Source: an uncultured Clostridia bacterium
GTDB taxonomy: Bacteria; Bacillota; Clostridia; Oscillospirales; CAG-272
DNA length: 38,935 bases
Assembly (NCBI GenBank): GCA_944381075.1
Contig: CALWJT010000041.1
Coordinates: forward strand, 1-38,935
Reading direction: 5' to 3'
The translations under genes and the position numbers were made by a program. The notes under the pieces are model-generated. The model worked only from the letters and a program-made list of their open reading frames with translations, ran no database searches and was not told the origin of the DNA. Shown piece by piece: positions 1 to 8,563 of the stretch (its first letter is position 1; each line of letters begins with the position of its first letter).

Positions 1-725
1 TCCGACACGGCAAGGTATTCCTTCTTGCCGGTACAGCGGTACAGGATTGCACCGAGCTTCATGTATTCGCTGTAGGAAACGCCGTGGATGAACATCTTCC
101 GGCTCGTCAAAAGCTCTTTGTCACAAAGGGAATCCCCTCTTGCCGACCGTTTCTGCTCTTTTGCATTATACGCCGCATAGGAATCCTCCGCAAGCCGGAG
201 AAGCCGCGCATCCCCCGTCACTTCATATGCCCAGAGCATGATCTCGACATTCAGTACGTCGCGGTCCATAGAATAATCGTAAGGACAGTTCAGGTAATGC
301 GCCGCGACCGCTTCCGGTATCCGACGATCGCCGTTATAGCCGTAAAGCGCCATACATGCGCGGAAAAACACGACATGCGGCCAGCGGAACACCGTTTCTC
401 CGTTCCGCTTGAGCGCCGCGGGACCGAGATAGGAGTCCGCGTCCGGATGGTCGATGACCGCGTAAATCAGCTCTTCTGCCCGCTTTCTATATGCCGCATC
501 CCCCAGCAGGACCGCACAGCGCGTATAGCCGTCGATCCAATAGCCGGTCTGCTCACACGGCCACCATGCGCCGGCATCCGCCTTTTCCGGCCGGTATTCC
601 GGATTTCCCCATGCACGCTTATCAAAGGGATCTCCCGCCGCCTCTATATTTCCGGTCAGGCCCTCCATCTGTGTTTCCAAAAATTTCTCAAGCCATCCCT
701 TCGGATGAATGGTCTTTTTCTGCAT
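1..725 (-). CDS. GH127-like glycosidase (beta-L-arabinofuranosidase superfamily), N-terminal part
   Basis: This frame is open from an ATG at 725 to the window edge and gives 241 residues; the C-terminal part lies outside. The start is preceded by AGAAAGGA about seven bases upstream. The sequence fits the (alpha/alpha)6-barrel family once called DUF1680 (GH127 and relatives). Near the N-terminus there is a GLTGNI segment, then WWPCEQTGYWIDGYTR and LLGD, and near the cut end FIHGVSYSEYMKLGAILYRCTGKKEYL-type text (HGVSYSEYMKLG seen). The family hydrolyses L-arabinofuranosides and related sugars from plant glycans. No signal peptide is visible, so it probably acts in the cytoplasm on imported oligosaccharides. 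It has its own strong promoter and is probably transcribed alone or with genes to the left. The family is fairly sure; the substrate is not. Confidence 0.75.
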   Translation of the reverse strand, partial: MQKKTIHPKGWLEKFLETQMEGLTGNIEAAGDPFDKRAWGNPEYRPEKADAGAWWPCEQTGYWIDGYTRCAVLLGDAAYRKRAEELIYAVIDHPDADSYLGPAALKRNGETVFRWPHVVFFRACMALYGYNGDRRIPEAVAAHYLNCPYDYSMDRDVLNVEIMLWAYEVTGDARLLRLAEDSYAAYNAKEQKRSARGDSLCDKELLTSRKMFIHGVSYSEYMKLGAILYRCTGKKEYLAVS

Positions 726-789
726 ATGCCGGTCCTTTCTCCGGCAGCGCCCGCCGCCGGCTTTGATATTCCGCCCATTCTTCATGCAA

Positions 790-818
790 ATTATAGCGAA
801 AAGCCGACGACATGTCAA
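790..818 (-). promoter_or_regulatory. Consensus sigma-A promoter for the GH127-like gene
   Basis: On the minus strand TTGACA (813-818) is followed after exactly 17 bases by TATAAT (790-795). Both hexamers match consensus. Transcription would start near 783 and reach the ATG at 725 after a leader of about 58 bases. So perfect a promoter on a catabolic gene suggests an unseen repressor site or attenuation, but no operator palindrome is obvious. Confidence 0.8.
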
Positions 819-864
819 CCCGAAAATTTCTAAGCTTGACGACTTCCGGCAGGCATCGGGCAGC

Positions 865-1410
865 TTATGAAATCAGCGTTTCGTCATAGGCACTATAGTA
901 ATTCTCCATATCGATTTCAATATCGGAACGGGATGCAAGTCCATTTTCTTCTAAAAAAAGAATATCCTTTTCGGTGGGGTCAATCAGGCCTCCCATTACT
1001 TCATGTCCGATAGAGTATGACCAACAGTCATTTTTCTTAAAGAAAGCCAAGTCTTGTGGATACAATGGCCGAGACCAAGCGCTCAACCGGTCAACGCTCT
1101 TCAAAATCTCTTTCGCCTTTTCCTCCTTTCGATAAAAGATCACTTTATATGTGGTATTGGGACAATAGGTTCCCAAAGTACCGGGCCAAAAGGGATTGGA
1201 TCTGCTTTTTACCTGAAGCGGCTGCAAAGCCTCCCTGTATTCCTTCATGATTTTGGTATAGCCATCCCCATAGTAATTGACATATACCAACATAAAGAAA
1301 TCGCACTCCCTGGAGGCATAATCAATAAACTTTCTGTACACTTCTCCGGCACAGCGGTCAAACACCTTGCCGTTTTCCTCAAAATTATAAAATGGAATAT
1401 GTGTTTTCAT
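865..1410 (-). CDS. Unknown small soluble protein (181 aa)
   Basis: I do not recognise this protein. The start chosen is the ATG at 1410 because AGGGAGAAGGG lies just upstream; the same frame is open further upstream to 1635, but that part is arginine- and serine-rich and crosses a strong hairpin, so it is not believed. The protein is rich in aromatic and charged residues (for example FFMLVYVNYYGDGY and WSYSIGHEVMGG) and has an acidic C-terminus. No transmembrane segment or signal peptide is seen. It looks like a folded cytoplasmic protein. It lies between folD and the GH127-like gene on the same strand, but the hairpin upstream and the strong promoter downstream suggest it is an independent unit. 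No promoter of its own is clear. Confidence 0.65.
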   Translation of the reverse strand: MKTHIPFYNFEENGKVFDRCAGEVYRKFIDYASRECDFFMLVYVNYYGDGYTKIMKEYREALQPLQVKSRSNPFWPGTLGTYCPNTTYKVIFYRKEEKAKEILKSVDRLSAWSRPLYPQDLAFFKKNDCWSYSIGHEVMGGLIDPTEKDILFLEENGLASRSDIEIDMENYYSAYDETLIS

Positions 1411-1479
1411 TTTTCCCTTCTCCCTGCCAATTGTTATTCCCAGGCTCTCGTCCGTTTGGGGGAAGAAAAGCCATATACA

Positions 1480-1515
1480 AACGGAACCGGCGTGCTCTAA
1501 AACGCCGGTTCCGTT
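1480..1515 (-). terminator. 14-bp hairpin, possible terminator of the folD operon
   Basis: AACGGAACCGGCGT (1480-1493) pairs perfectly with ACGCCGGTTCCGTT (1502-1515) around an 8-base loop. On the minus strand only a short TTTG follows, with TTTTCTT about ten bases on, so the U-tract is poor. It sits 155 bases after the folD stop and just before the 181-aa gene, which suits a terminator, but the weak U-tract keeps this tentative. Confidence 0.45.
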
Positions 1516-1669
1516 CTGAAACGATTTCGTTTTGCAAGAGAAAGGCTCCTCAAGAATGCTCTTTCCGCCGTAAGAGGACAGCGAACGCCGGCGCCGCGAA
1601 AAGCCGTTTGCCGGCTGAAAAAAGGCTGCACTCATTCCATCGCCGCTCTTTCGGAAAAACAGCTCTCCC

Positions 1670-2533
1670 TCAAGAACGTTCTCTTTTTTCCCGCGCGGCC
1701 TCGGCCGCCGTCACCGTATTTTTGAGCAGCATCGTAATGGTCATCGGCCCGACGCCGCCGGGGACGGGCGTCAGATACCCCGCCACCTCGGAAACGCCGG
1801 CAAAATCGACGTCACCGGCAAGCTTGCCGTCCGGAAGGCGATTCATGCCGACATCGATCACGGCGGCGCCCGGCTTTACCATCTCCGCCTTAATGAAGTT
1901 TGCCCTGCCAATGGCAACGACAAGGATATCCGCTTCGCGGCAGAGCTCTGCCAGATTCCTTGTGCGGGAATGGCAGATGGTCACGGTGGCGTTGGCGTGC
2001 AGGAGCAGCATCGCCTGCGGCTTTCCTACGATGTTGCTCCTGCCGACGACGACCGCCCGCTTTCCTTCCGTTTCAATGCCGGACCGCTTCAAAAGCTCCA
2101 TGACGCCGGCAGGCGTACACGGAAGGAAGCGGAAATTGCCGATCATGATTTTTCCGACGTTGACCTCGCTGAAGGCATCCACATCCTTGTCCGGCGAAAT
2201 CGCCGCGATGACAGCGCCCTCGTCGATATGCCGCGGCAGCGGAAGCTGTACGAGAATGCCGTGGATATCGTCTCTTGCGTTGAGCTCCGCTATCTGAGAA
2301 AGCAGCGCTTGCTGCACAGTCTGCTCCGGAAGCCGGATGATCTCGGAATGGATGCCGACCTCCTCGCAGGCGCGGCCCTTGTTGCGGACATAGATCTGAG
2401 AGGCGGGGTCCTCTCCGACAATGATGACCGCAAGCCCCGGTACGATCCCCGCTTCTTTCATGCGGCGCACGTCCTGCGCGATCTCCTGCCGAATCTCTGC
2501 CGATATCTTCTTTCCGTCAATGATCTTTGCCAT
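1670..2533 (-). CDS. folD: FolD, methylene-tetrahydrofolate dehydrogenase/cyclohydrolase
   Basis: This cytoplasmic bifunctional enzyme interconverts 5,10-methylene-, 5,10-methenyl- and 10-formyl-tetrahydrofolate using NADP. The 287-residue length is normal. Visible signatures are YVRNK (48-52, the catalytic Tyr-x3-Lys pair), GILVQLPLP (92-100), PDKDVDAF (114-121), the dinucleotide loop GRSNIVGKP (164-172) and PVPGGVGPMT near the C-terminus. The ATG at 2533 has GAGGAGA upstream. The gene start overlaps the end of lgt by 17 bases, so the two are probably translationally coupled as the last genes of the M16-lgt-folD operon. The identification is secure. Confidence 0.97.
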   Translation of the reverse strand: MAKIIDGKKISAEIRQEIAQDVRRMKEAGIVPGLAVIIVGEDPASQIYVRNKGRACEEVGIHSEIIRLPEQTVQQALLSQIAELNARDDIHGILVQLPLPRHIDEGAVIAAISPDKDVDAFSEVNVGKIMIGNFRFLPCTPAGVMELLKRSGIETEGKRAVVVGRSNIVGKPQAMLLLHANATVTICHSRTRNLAELCREADILVVAIGRANFIKAEMVKPGAAVIDVGMNRLPDGKLAGDVDFAGVSEVAGYLTPVPGGVGPMTITMLLKNTVTAAEAAREKRERS

Positions 2534-3833
2534 TTTCTGTGTTCTCCTCTTTTTCCGGTTCCTCCGGCTGATTTTGAGCGGAGCTCTGCTCCGGCTCGCC
2601 GGCCGCCGGTGCGTTTCCCGATTCCGGCTTGGCGTCGGTCTGGGGATTTACGTCTGCGGAAGGCGCTGGCGTTTTCTTTTCCGGCTGCAAGGCACGCTCC
2701 CTTTCGCCTTCTCCGGCTGGGATATGCTGCGCGTCTCCCGTCTTTGCTCCGTTTCCGGATGCGCCGTCCGGTGCTTTTCCATCAGACGGGTCCCCGCCGC
2801 TCTCCTGCGCCGAATCTTCCTTCTTTCCGCCGTCCGTGCCGCTGTCCTCGCCTGGAGCCGTATCCTGTGCGGCCGGCGAAGCCTTCGACGGCTCCGTCTT
2901 CGGGACGCCGTACTTTCTGCGCGGAATGCCGAGCAGCAGCGGGATAGTCACCACTTCCTGATACTCGATATAGCCCGCCGCCGAAAGCTTTTTGTATCTT
3001 ACGCGGAGCACGATAAGCAGCGGAATCATCGCAGCGAACAAAAGGAAGGAAAGCAGCGACGATACCCGAACGCTGCCGAGCATCAGAGAATCCGTGCGGA
3101 GCAGCTCGATAAAGCCGCGGCCGAGTCCGTACCAAGCGAAATACCAAAGCGTGACCTCTCCGTGATATTTGCGTTTTTTATAAAAAATATTGATAAGGAT
3201 AAAGCCGAGAAGGTTCCACAGCGATTCATAGAGGAACGTCGGATGCACATAGATCGTCTCATATCCCGTCTGGGCATTGCAAAGCCCCATCCTCCACGGA
3301 AGCGTCGTCTCCGAGCCGAATGCCTCTCCGTTGCAGAAATTCCCCCATCTGCCGATGAGCTGTCCCAGCATGACGGCCGGCGCCGCCATATCGGCGAGCT
3401 TGAAAAAGCCGATCTTCTTATGCCGTGAAATGAGATAGACCGCAAGGGCGCCGGCAAGGATGCCGCCGTATATGGCGAGTCCGCCGTTCCAGATGGCGAT
3501 GATATTGTAGAGCGTGCCGCCGAGGTTTTCCCAGAAGGTGCCGCCCGTCTCGACAAAGCCGCCGAAGAAAATCACAAAATACAGCCTTGCGCCGACCACC
3601 GCGGAAATCACTGTGATCAGCGTGATGTCGAGAATGTCGTCAAAGGGGATCCAAGCGCGTCTTGCGCGATAGGCAAAATACGCAAAGCCGGCAAAGATCC
3701 CAATGCAGATGATGATGCCGTACCACATGATGGTGATCGGCTTATCCCCGATTTGAAACGACAGCGCCACGCCGTTGACTGTGAATTCATCAATCCCGAG
3801 TCCGGGAAAGGAAATCGTTGATATACGTCCCAT
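2517..3833 (-). CDS. lgt: Lgt, prolipoprotein diacylglyceryl transferase, with a disordered C-terminal tail
   Basis: Lgt moves a diacylglyceryl group from phosphatidylglycerol to the lipobox cysteine of prelipoproteins in the membrane. The core (about 1-305) has the expected hydrophobic segments, the signature GRWGNFCNGEAFG (161-173) and YGLGR (235-239), which holds the conserved Tyr and Arg. Where E. coli has the essential His103, this protein has Tyr122 in GGLAIYGG, a change I believe is common in Clostridia. Residues 310-438 form an odd tail of about 130 residues rich in Glu, Lys, Pro, Gly, Ser and Ala. It has no hydrophobic run and is probably disordered and cytoplasmic; Lgt is usually 260-300 residues. 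The start has AAAGGAG upstream. The gene sits 59 bases after the M16 protease and overlaps folD. Confidence 0.95.
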   Translation of the reverse strand: MGRISTISFPGLGIDEFTVNGVALSFQIGDKPITIMWYGIIICIGIFAGFAYFAYRARRAWIPFDDILDITLITVISAVVGARLYFVIFFGGFVETGGTFWENLGGTLYNIIAIWNGGLAIYGGILAGALAVYLISRHKKIGFFKLADMAAPAVMLGQLIGRWGNFCNGEAFGSETTLPWRMGLCNAQTGYETIYVHPTFLYESLWNLLGFILINIFYKKRKYHGEVTLWYFAWYGLGRGFIELLRTDSLMLGSVRVSSLLSFLLFAAMIPLLIVLRVRYKKLSAAGYIEYQEVVTIPLLLGIPRRKYGVPKTEPSKASPAAQDTAPGEDSGTDGGKKEDSAQESGGDPSDGKAPDGASGNGAKTGDAQHIPAGEGERERALQPEKKTPAPSADVNPQTDAKPESGNAPAAGEPEQSSAQNQPEEPEKEENTENGKDH

Positions 3834-3892
3834 TTTTCGTCTCCTTTTTTATCCGTTGCCTGCGCCGCATCACTTTCCCGCAGGCGAGCGTT

Positions 3893-5179
3893 TTACTTCT
3901 CGATCGGGCGAACCACGCTCATCGCATAGTAGTTTTCATGGAAAAGCCTGTCAAACAGCGCTGAAATCTCCTCGAAGGTCACTGCCCTTATCGCATTTCC
4001 GTAATCGAACGGGTCGCAGTCGTCATGGATCATATACGTGAAGGGCTGTGCGAGCTTTGTGGAATCGAACATTTTGAGATAGGAAGCATAGGATGCGCGC
4101 TGGATTCTCTCAAAATCCTCGCGGGAAAGCCCGTTCTTCCGGTTTTCTTCCAGATAGGAAAGAAATTTTGCATATACTGCCTCCGGATCGTCCGTCTCCC
4201 CCTCCAGATAGACCATCGAGCTGCTGCGCCCGTGGTCAAAGCCAGCATCGAAGCCGTTGACAAGTCCGCTTTCGTATACATCGATGGCAAACGGCGAGGT
4301 AGAACCGAACAGCATATCGACAAGGATGCCCATCTGTGCTTTTTTCTTCATCCGCGCATCCCCGTCCGGTGAAATATCGATATCCTTGACGCCAATGAGG
4401 AACATCGGCCTTGCGACCTCGAATTTTGCCTCGATCCGCTTGCGGCAGACCTCCGGCTTCTCCTCGTAATAATGGCGGACGATGGCCTTCTGCTCCCGCT
4501 TGGGCAGGATCCTGTCTGCCACGTCCAGCACCATCTCCATATCCGCACGTCCGGAAACGCAGAGGGTCATGTTGGAGAAGTTATAAAAGGTATAATAACA
4601 GTCATAGAGCAGCTCCGGTGTGATCTTCGCAATGGACTCTATCGTTCCCGCGACGTTGATGCGCGTCTGATGCTTTTCATAAAGCGCCTCCAAAAGGTTA
4701 TAATAAATGGCGGAGCCGGGATTGTCCTCATACATGCGGATCTCCTGCCCGATGATGCCGCGCTCCTTTTCCACGTTTTCCGGCGTAAAATAGGGCTTCG
4801 ACACATAATCGAGAAGAATCTCCAGATTCTCCCTCAGATGCTCCGTACAGGAAAACAGATAGGAGGTCATCGTCCCTGACGTGAACGCATTGGCGTTCGC
4901 CCCGTATTTGGCGAAGCGGGAAAAGGTATCCACGCCGTCCTCATTCTCGAACATCTTGTGCTCAAGATAATGCGCGATGCCGTCCGGCACCTCGTGGAAG
5001 TCCTCTTCCCCCGCCAGCTTAAAGCAGTTGTCAATGGCGCCGTATTTGGTGGAAAACATGGCAAAGCTCGTTTTGAAATCCTTGGGGATCACATAGACAT
5101 CCAGTCCGCTTTTATGCCTGGCATAATAATATTTCTCTCCGAAATCCGTCGTTTTTTCTATGATATCAGGACGATTCAT
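3893..5179 (-). CDS. M16 zinc metallopeptidase, active YmfH-like subunit
   Basis: This is a 428-residue M16 family peptidase. The inverted zinc motif HYLEH is at 70-74, and a glutamate in GQEIRMYEDNP (E146, 72-76 residues on) suits the third zinc ligand. I chose the ATG at 5179: it overlaps the TGA of the upstream gene as ATGA and has AAGGAGGAG at a good distance. A start eight codons earlier (5203) is also open but would lack the spacing. The pairing of one active and one inactive M16 protein in tandem matches B. subtilis YmfH and YmfF, which by analogy with PqqL/mitochondrial processing peptidase probably form a heterodimer. No signal peptide is visible, so it is probably cytoplasmic. The substrate is unknown. 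Confidence 0.88.
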   Translation of the reverse strand: MNRPDIIEKTTDFGEKYYYARHKSGLDVYVIPKDFKTSFAMFSTKYGAIDNCFKLAGEEDFHEVPDGIAHYLEHKMFENEDGVDTFSRFAKYGANANAFTSGTMTSYLFSCTEHLRENLEILLDYVSKPYFTPENVEKERGIIGQEIRMYEDNPGSAIYYNLLEALYEKHQTRINVAGTIESIAKITPELLYDCYYTFYNFSNMTLCVSGRADMEMVLDVADRILPKREQKAIVRHYYEEKPEVCRKRIEAKFEVARPMFLIGVKDIDISPDGDARMKKKAQMGILVDMLFGSTSPFAIDVYESGLVNGFDAGFDHGRSSSMVYLEGETDDPEAVYAKFLSYLEENRKNGLSREDFERIQRASYASYLKMFDSTKLAQPFTYMIHDDCDPFDYGNAIRAVTFEEISALFDRLFHENYYAMSVVRPIEK

Positions 5180-6459
5180 TTCGCCTTCTCCTCCTTTCCG
5201 CAAAGGAAATAATAGGTGTCAAGCTGAATATCGCGCGCCATTCGCACGATCTCGTCCGCCGTAACGGACCGGAACCGCTCAATCTTCTCCTCCGGCGTGA
5301 GAAGCGTTCCGTCCATGACGCAGGAGAAATACCAGTTCAGAATCGAACCGGTGCTGTCCTCCACGCGCGATACGGAATCGATGAGCGCGAGCTTCGCGTC
5401 GGAGATCTCCTCTTCCGTGAGAACGCCGTTTTTGATATTGTCAAGCTGCAAAAGGATCTCGTCCGCCGCCTTTTTCTCATTGGCAAATTCGATGCCGGAG
5501 CTGACCGTCATATAGCCCTTCTGACCGTTCTCGGCGGAGGAGCAGTAGTAGCACAGGCTGAGCTTTTCGCGCACGTTGAGAAAAAGCTTGCTCGTCACGC
5601 CGGCGCCGTAGACGGTATTGAGCACCTGCATCACAGGATAGTCGCCGTCCGAGGCGGAATGTCCTGTAAAAAATCCGAGGACCAGCTTGCCCTGCGTGAT
5701 ATTCTGATGTTCATAAACCGTTTTGACGGTCCCCCGCGCCGAGCGCATCACCGACGTGCGAAGCGCATACGGCTCCCCGCGGGATACCGCAGAAAACATC
5801 TGCGCAAAGCGGGATGCCAGCGCTTCAAAATTCAGATTGCCGACCGCAAAAATCTCGATACGCGCGCGGGAGAATACCTCCTGATACCGTGTCCAAAGGG
5901 CGGCCGGACTCACAGCTGAGGCATCCTCGACCGTCCCAAGCTCCGATACGCTGAAAGGGTCTCCCTCGAACATCTCCTCGACAAGCCGCATCGCGGCGTA
6001 CCGCCTTTTGTCATTGACCTGTGCGCGGATGTCGTCGACGAGCATTTTCTTCTCGCTCTCCACGTAGTCGCGCCGGAACACCCCGTCCTCCGTCACCGGA
6101 TGGAACAAAACCTCCTCCAGCAGCGTCGTCGCCTCCCCCGCGATATCCATGCCGTCGATCGCATACTGATTGTCGAGAAGATTCATGCGGACCTCCAAGA
6201 TCTGATTGTCGCCCCGCTTATATACGCTGTCCGAAATGCCGGTATCGTAAATAGATTCTTCCTCTCTGCGGATGCTGCCGATATCCGGATACCGCTCGCA
6301 GCCCCGCAGCAGGACCGGAAACAAAAGCGCGTTTGCCGCCGCCGTTTCCTTTGTCAGCGGAACGACAAAGCGCAGGGAAATCATGCTCGCTTTGAACTTC
6401 GTTTCGCGGACGGTATTCAAAAAAACGCCGCGCAGCAGTTCTTTTCGTTCAAACGCCAT
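5176..6459 (-). CDS. M16-family protein, catalytically inactive YmfF-like subunit
   Basis: This 427-residue protein has M16 fold text, for example YEHQNITQGKLVLGF and NTVYGAGVTSKLFLNVREK, but no HxxEH in the N-terminal half. At the expected place it reads LLFPVLLRGCERYPDIG, so zinc ligands are missing. It is the likely partner of the active M16 protein next to it, in the way non-catalytic subunits of processing peptidases shape the chamber. It is the first gene of the operon, with AAAGGA upstream of its ATG and a promoter 50-75 bases away, and its stop overlaps the start of the next gene. The assignment rests on family resemblance and context. Confidence 0.85.
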   Translation of the reverse strand: MAFERKELLRGVFLNTVRETKFKASMISLRFVVPLTKETAAANALLFPVLLRGCERYPDIGSIRREEESIYDTGISDSVYKRGDNQILEVRMNLLDNQYAIDGMDIAGEATTLLEEVLFHPVTEDGVFRRDYVESEKKMLVDDIRAQVNDKRRYAAMRLVEEMFEGDPFSVSELGTVEDASAVSPAALWTRYQEVFSRARIEIFAVGNLNFEALASRFAQMFSAVSRGEPYALRTSVMRSARGTVKTVYEHQNITQGKLVLGFFTGHSASDGDYPVMQVLNTVYGAGVTSKLFLNVREKLSLCYYCSSAENGQKGYMTVSSGIEFANEKKAADEILLQLDNIKNGVLTEEEISDAKLALIDSVSRVEDSTGSILNWYFSCVMDGTLLTPEEKIERFRSVTADEIVRMARDIQLDTYYFLCGKEEKAK

Positions 6460-6507
6460 ATCGATCGATCCTTTCCGTTTTCGTTCTTAAAAATATCTGC
6501 TCTCTCT

Positions 6508-6535
6508 ATTATACCTGAATTTCTGAAAATTTCAA
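6508..6535 (-). promoter_or_regulatory. Promoter of the M16-lgt-folD operon
   Basis: On the minus strand TTGAAA (6530-6535) and TATAAT (6508-6513) are 16 bases apart, about 50 bases before the ATG of the first M16 gene. A TTGACA at 6542-6547 is too far from this -10. Confidence 0.65.
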
Positions 6536-6616
6536 CGCTTTTGTCAACATTTTCCCATCAGAACTCTCTCCGTCCCCTGATTTTCAAAAAATGAATCGAT
6601 TTTGTTCCAATTTCCA

Positions 6617-6645
6617 TTTACAAAAGCCAGGACTTGTGCTATAAT
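6617..6645 (+). promoter_or_regulatory. Promoter of the NfeD-SPFH pair, with extended -10
   Basis: TTTACA (6617-6622) and TATAAT (6640-6645) are 17 bases apart, and the -10 is preceded by TGC, giving an extended -10. The predicted start near 6652 gives a leader of only about 27 bases before the ATG at 6679. It diverges from the M16 operon promoter. Confidence 0.75.
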
Positions 6646-6678
6646 GATGATGAAAAAATCCGAAAGGAGGATTTTGAG

Positions 6679-7110
6679 ATGGAATATATGCCTCTTGTCT
6701 GGCTCGGCGTCATCATCCTCGCCGTGATCGTGGAGGCCGCCACCTGCGCGCTCGTCTCCGTCTGGTTCATTCCAGCCGCGGTTGTCTCCCTCGTATTGTC
6801 CTTCTTCCCTGTTGCGCTGTGGGTCCAGATCATGGTGTTTCTCGGATGCTCCGCGCTCCTCATCATATTCGTCAAGGGCATCTTCAAGAAAACGCTGGGA
6901 TTGAAATCCGTCGCAACCAACGCCGATGCCGTCATCGGAGAGGAAGCGGTCGTCACAGAGGCCATCGACAACGCAAAGGGGTCGGGTCAGGTCAAGGTAC
7001 GGGGACAGATTTGGACTGCCCGCGCCTATGACAAGGATACCACTTATGAAACAGGAGAAATTTTAAATGTAGTCGCCATCGAGGGCGTAAAGCTGATCTG
7101 CAAAAAATAG
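6679..7110 (+). CDS. NfeD-family membrane protein
   Basis: This 143-residue protein has hydrophobic segments at about 5-25, 28-45 and 48-66, and then a small soluble domain (about 80-143) that fits the OB-fold of NfeD proteins, with the segment VRGQIWTARA typical of it. The ATG at 6679 was chosen over one at 6634 because AAAGGAGG lies 7 bases upstream and because the earlier ATG overlaps the promoter. NfeD proteins are encoded beside SPFH (stomatin/flotillin) proteins and are thought to work with them in membrane microdomains or membrane-protein quality control. The SPFH gene follows after 38 bases, as expected. E. coli YbbJ-QmcA is the parallel pair. Confidence 0.88.
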   Translation: MEYMPLVWLGVIILAVIVEAATCALVSVWFIPAAVVSLVLSFFPVALWVQIMVFLGCSALLIIFVKGIFKKTLGLKSVATNADAVIGEEAVVTEAIDNAKGSGQVKVRGQIWTARAYDKDTTYETGEILNVVAIEGVKLICKK

Positions 7111-7148
7111 CCATACATATTTTCATTTGAAGAAAGAGGTGCAACACT

Positions 7149-8099
7149 ATGGAATGGATCATCCCGAGCATCGTTATCGCAGTTTTCCTAATCGTTCTCA
7201 TCGCCAACATCAAGGTCGTCCCTCAGGCGCGCGCCTATATCATCGAGCGGCTGGGGACCTATCATGCGACGTGGAGCACAGGACTGCATTGGAAGATTCC
7301 CTTTGTCGAGAGGATCGCGAAAAAGATCTCGCTGATGGAGCAGGTCGCAGACTTCCAGCCGCAGGCCGTCATCACCAAGGACAACGTCCGAATGCAGATC
7401 GATACGGTCGTATTCTTTCAGATCACCGACTGCAAGCTCTTCACCTACGGCGTAGAGGCTCCGATGGCAGCCATCGAGAACCTGACGGCGACGACGCTGC
7501 GCAACATCATAGGCGAGCTGGAGCTTGACAGTACGCTGACCTCCCGAGACGTCATCAATACCAAAATGCGCGCCATCCTCGACGAGGCAACCGATCCATG
7601 GGGCATCAAGGTCAACCGCGTCGAGCTGAAGAATATCATCCCGCCGCGCGAGATTCAGGACGCGATGGAAAAGCAGATGAAGGCGGAGCGCGAGCGCCGC
7701 GAGCAGATCCTGCGCGCGGAAGGCGAAAAAAATTCCACCATCCTTGTCGCCGAGGGCAAAAAGCAGGCAATGATTCTGGACGCCGAAGCGCAGAAGCAGC
7801 GCCAGATCCTTCTTGCAGAGGCGGAAAAGGAAGCGCGCATCCGCGCCGCCGAGGGCGAAGCGGAGGCCATTCTGAAGGTTCAGGAGGCAACAGCCGAGGG
7901 CATCAAAAAAATCAATGAAGCGGCGCCGTCCGATCAAGTGATCGCCATCAAAGGTCTGGAAGCCTTTGAGAAGGCCGCGGACGGAAAAGCGACTAAAATT
8001 ATCATTCCGAGCGAAATCCAGTCGCTCGCCGGGCTTGCCGCAAGCGTGAAAGCCCTCGTGACCGACGAGTCCGAAAGCGGAAAATCAGCCGCAAAGTAA
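7149..8099 (+). CDS. SPFH/Band 7 protein, QmcA/stomatin-like
   Basis: The protein has 316 residues. One hydrophobic helix at about 4-20 anchors it. The SPFH domain follows (about 20-175), with typical text such as YIIERLGTYHATWSTGLHW, DNVRMQID and DPWGIKVNRVELKNI. Residues 175-265 form a heptad-like helical stretch rich in Ala, Glu, Lys and Arg (repeated EAEA/AEGE units), which in this family drives oligomer rings. The start has GAAAGAGGTG upstream. It is the partner of the NfeD protein in a two-gene operon closed by a strong terminator. Family members form large membrane-bound cages and modulate proteases or microdomains; the exact role here is unknown. Confidence 0.92.
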   Translation: MEWIIPSIVIAVFLIVLIANIKVVPQARAYIIERLGTYHATWSTGLHWKIPFVERIAKKISLMEQVADFQPQAVITKDNVRMQIDTVVFFQITDCKLFTYGVEAPMAAIENLTATTLRNIIGELELDSTLTSRDVINTKMRAILDEATDPWGIKVNRVELKNIIPPREIQDAMEKQMKAERERREQILRAEGEKNSTILVAEGKKQAMILDAEAQKQRQILLAEAEKEARIRAAEGEAEAILKVQEATAEGIKKINEAAPSDQVIAIKGLEAFEKAADGKATKIIIPSEIQSLAGLAASVKALVTDESESGKSAAK

Positions 8100-8122
8100 G
8101 CAAGATCCGTTCAAAAGTCGAA

Positions 8123-8167
8123 AGAGGGAGCCATCCTGACAAGGACGGCTCCCTCTTCTTTGTTTTT
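8123..8167 (+). terminator. Intrinsic terminator after the NfeD-SPFH operon
   Basis: AGAGGGAGCC pairs with GGCTCCCTCT (hairpin 8123-8156, with TCCT/AGGA extending it inside one mismatch), and a TTCTTTGTTTTTT tract follows. It lies 24 bases after the SPFH stop. Confidence 0.9.
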
Positions 8168-8563
8168 TCCCCGCAAAGGCATGGAAAATTTTTATGGATC
8201 ACGACGGCGGCATCTTTTTTGCCTGTGCGGGAGGAGCTGCCAGTATTCCGGCACATTCCACGCGCAGAATAGGCCTTGTCCGCTCTCCGCGGCAGACAAG
8301 GCGCATCCACCCTTCTGGCGTCGGCGCGCTCCCCGGCTCACGCCGCAAAAGCCAATGGGGTTATCTTTCTGTCCTTCTCCGGTCCTCTCCGCCCGCAGCG
8401 CGCCTGTCTTGACGGGAGCGTCGCGGGCAGACGGTACGCGCTTCCCTTCTGCCGCATCATCGCCTTCCGGAGCAGGTAACGCCGGTACTCTTGCCCGAAT
8501 CCACGCCCGCTCTGTATGCCGCCTCGAAGACTGCGCGGAGCCTGTCTCCCGGCTTTTCCGCAC
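8168..8563 (+). other. Gene-free GC-rich stretch between convergent operons
   Basis: Several frames are open here on both strands, but none has a credible ribosome site or a protein-like composition: they are arginine-, glycine- and serine-rich. No RNA gene, repeat or promoter was recognised. It may be a decayed gene or 3' region. Confidence 0.4.

Noticed and set aside
84-833. Long plus-strand open frame of 249 codons at the left edge
   Set aside because: It mirrors the minus-strand GH127-like gene, has no ribosome site and a non-protein-like composition.
1411-1635. N-terminal extension of the 181-aa protein
   Set aside because: It crosses a strong hairpin, is arginine- and serine-rich, and a good ribosome site sits at the inner ATG.
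6542-6547. TTGACA upstream of the M16 operon promoter
   Set aside because: It is 28 bases from the TATAAT, too far; TTGAAA at 6530-6535 has the right spacing.
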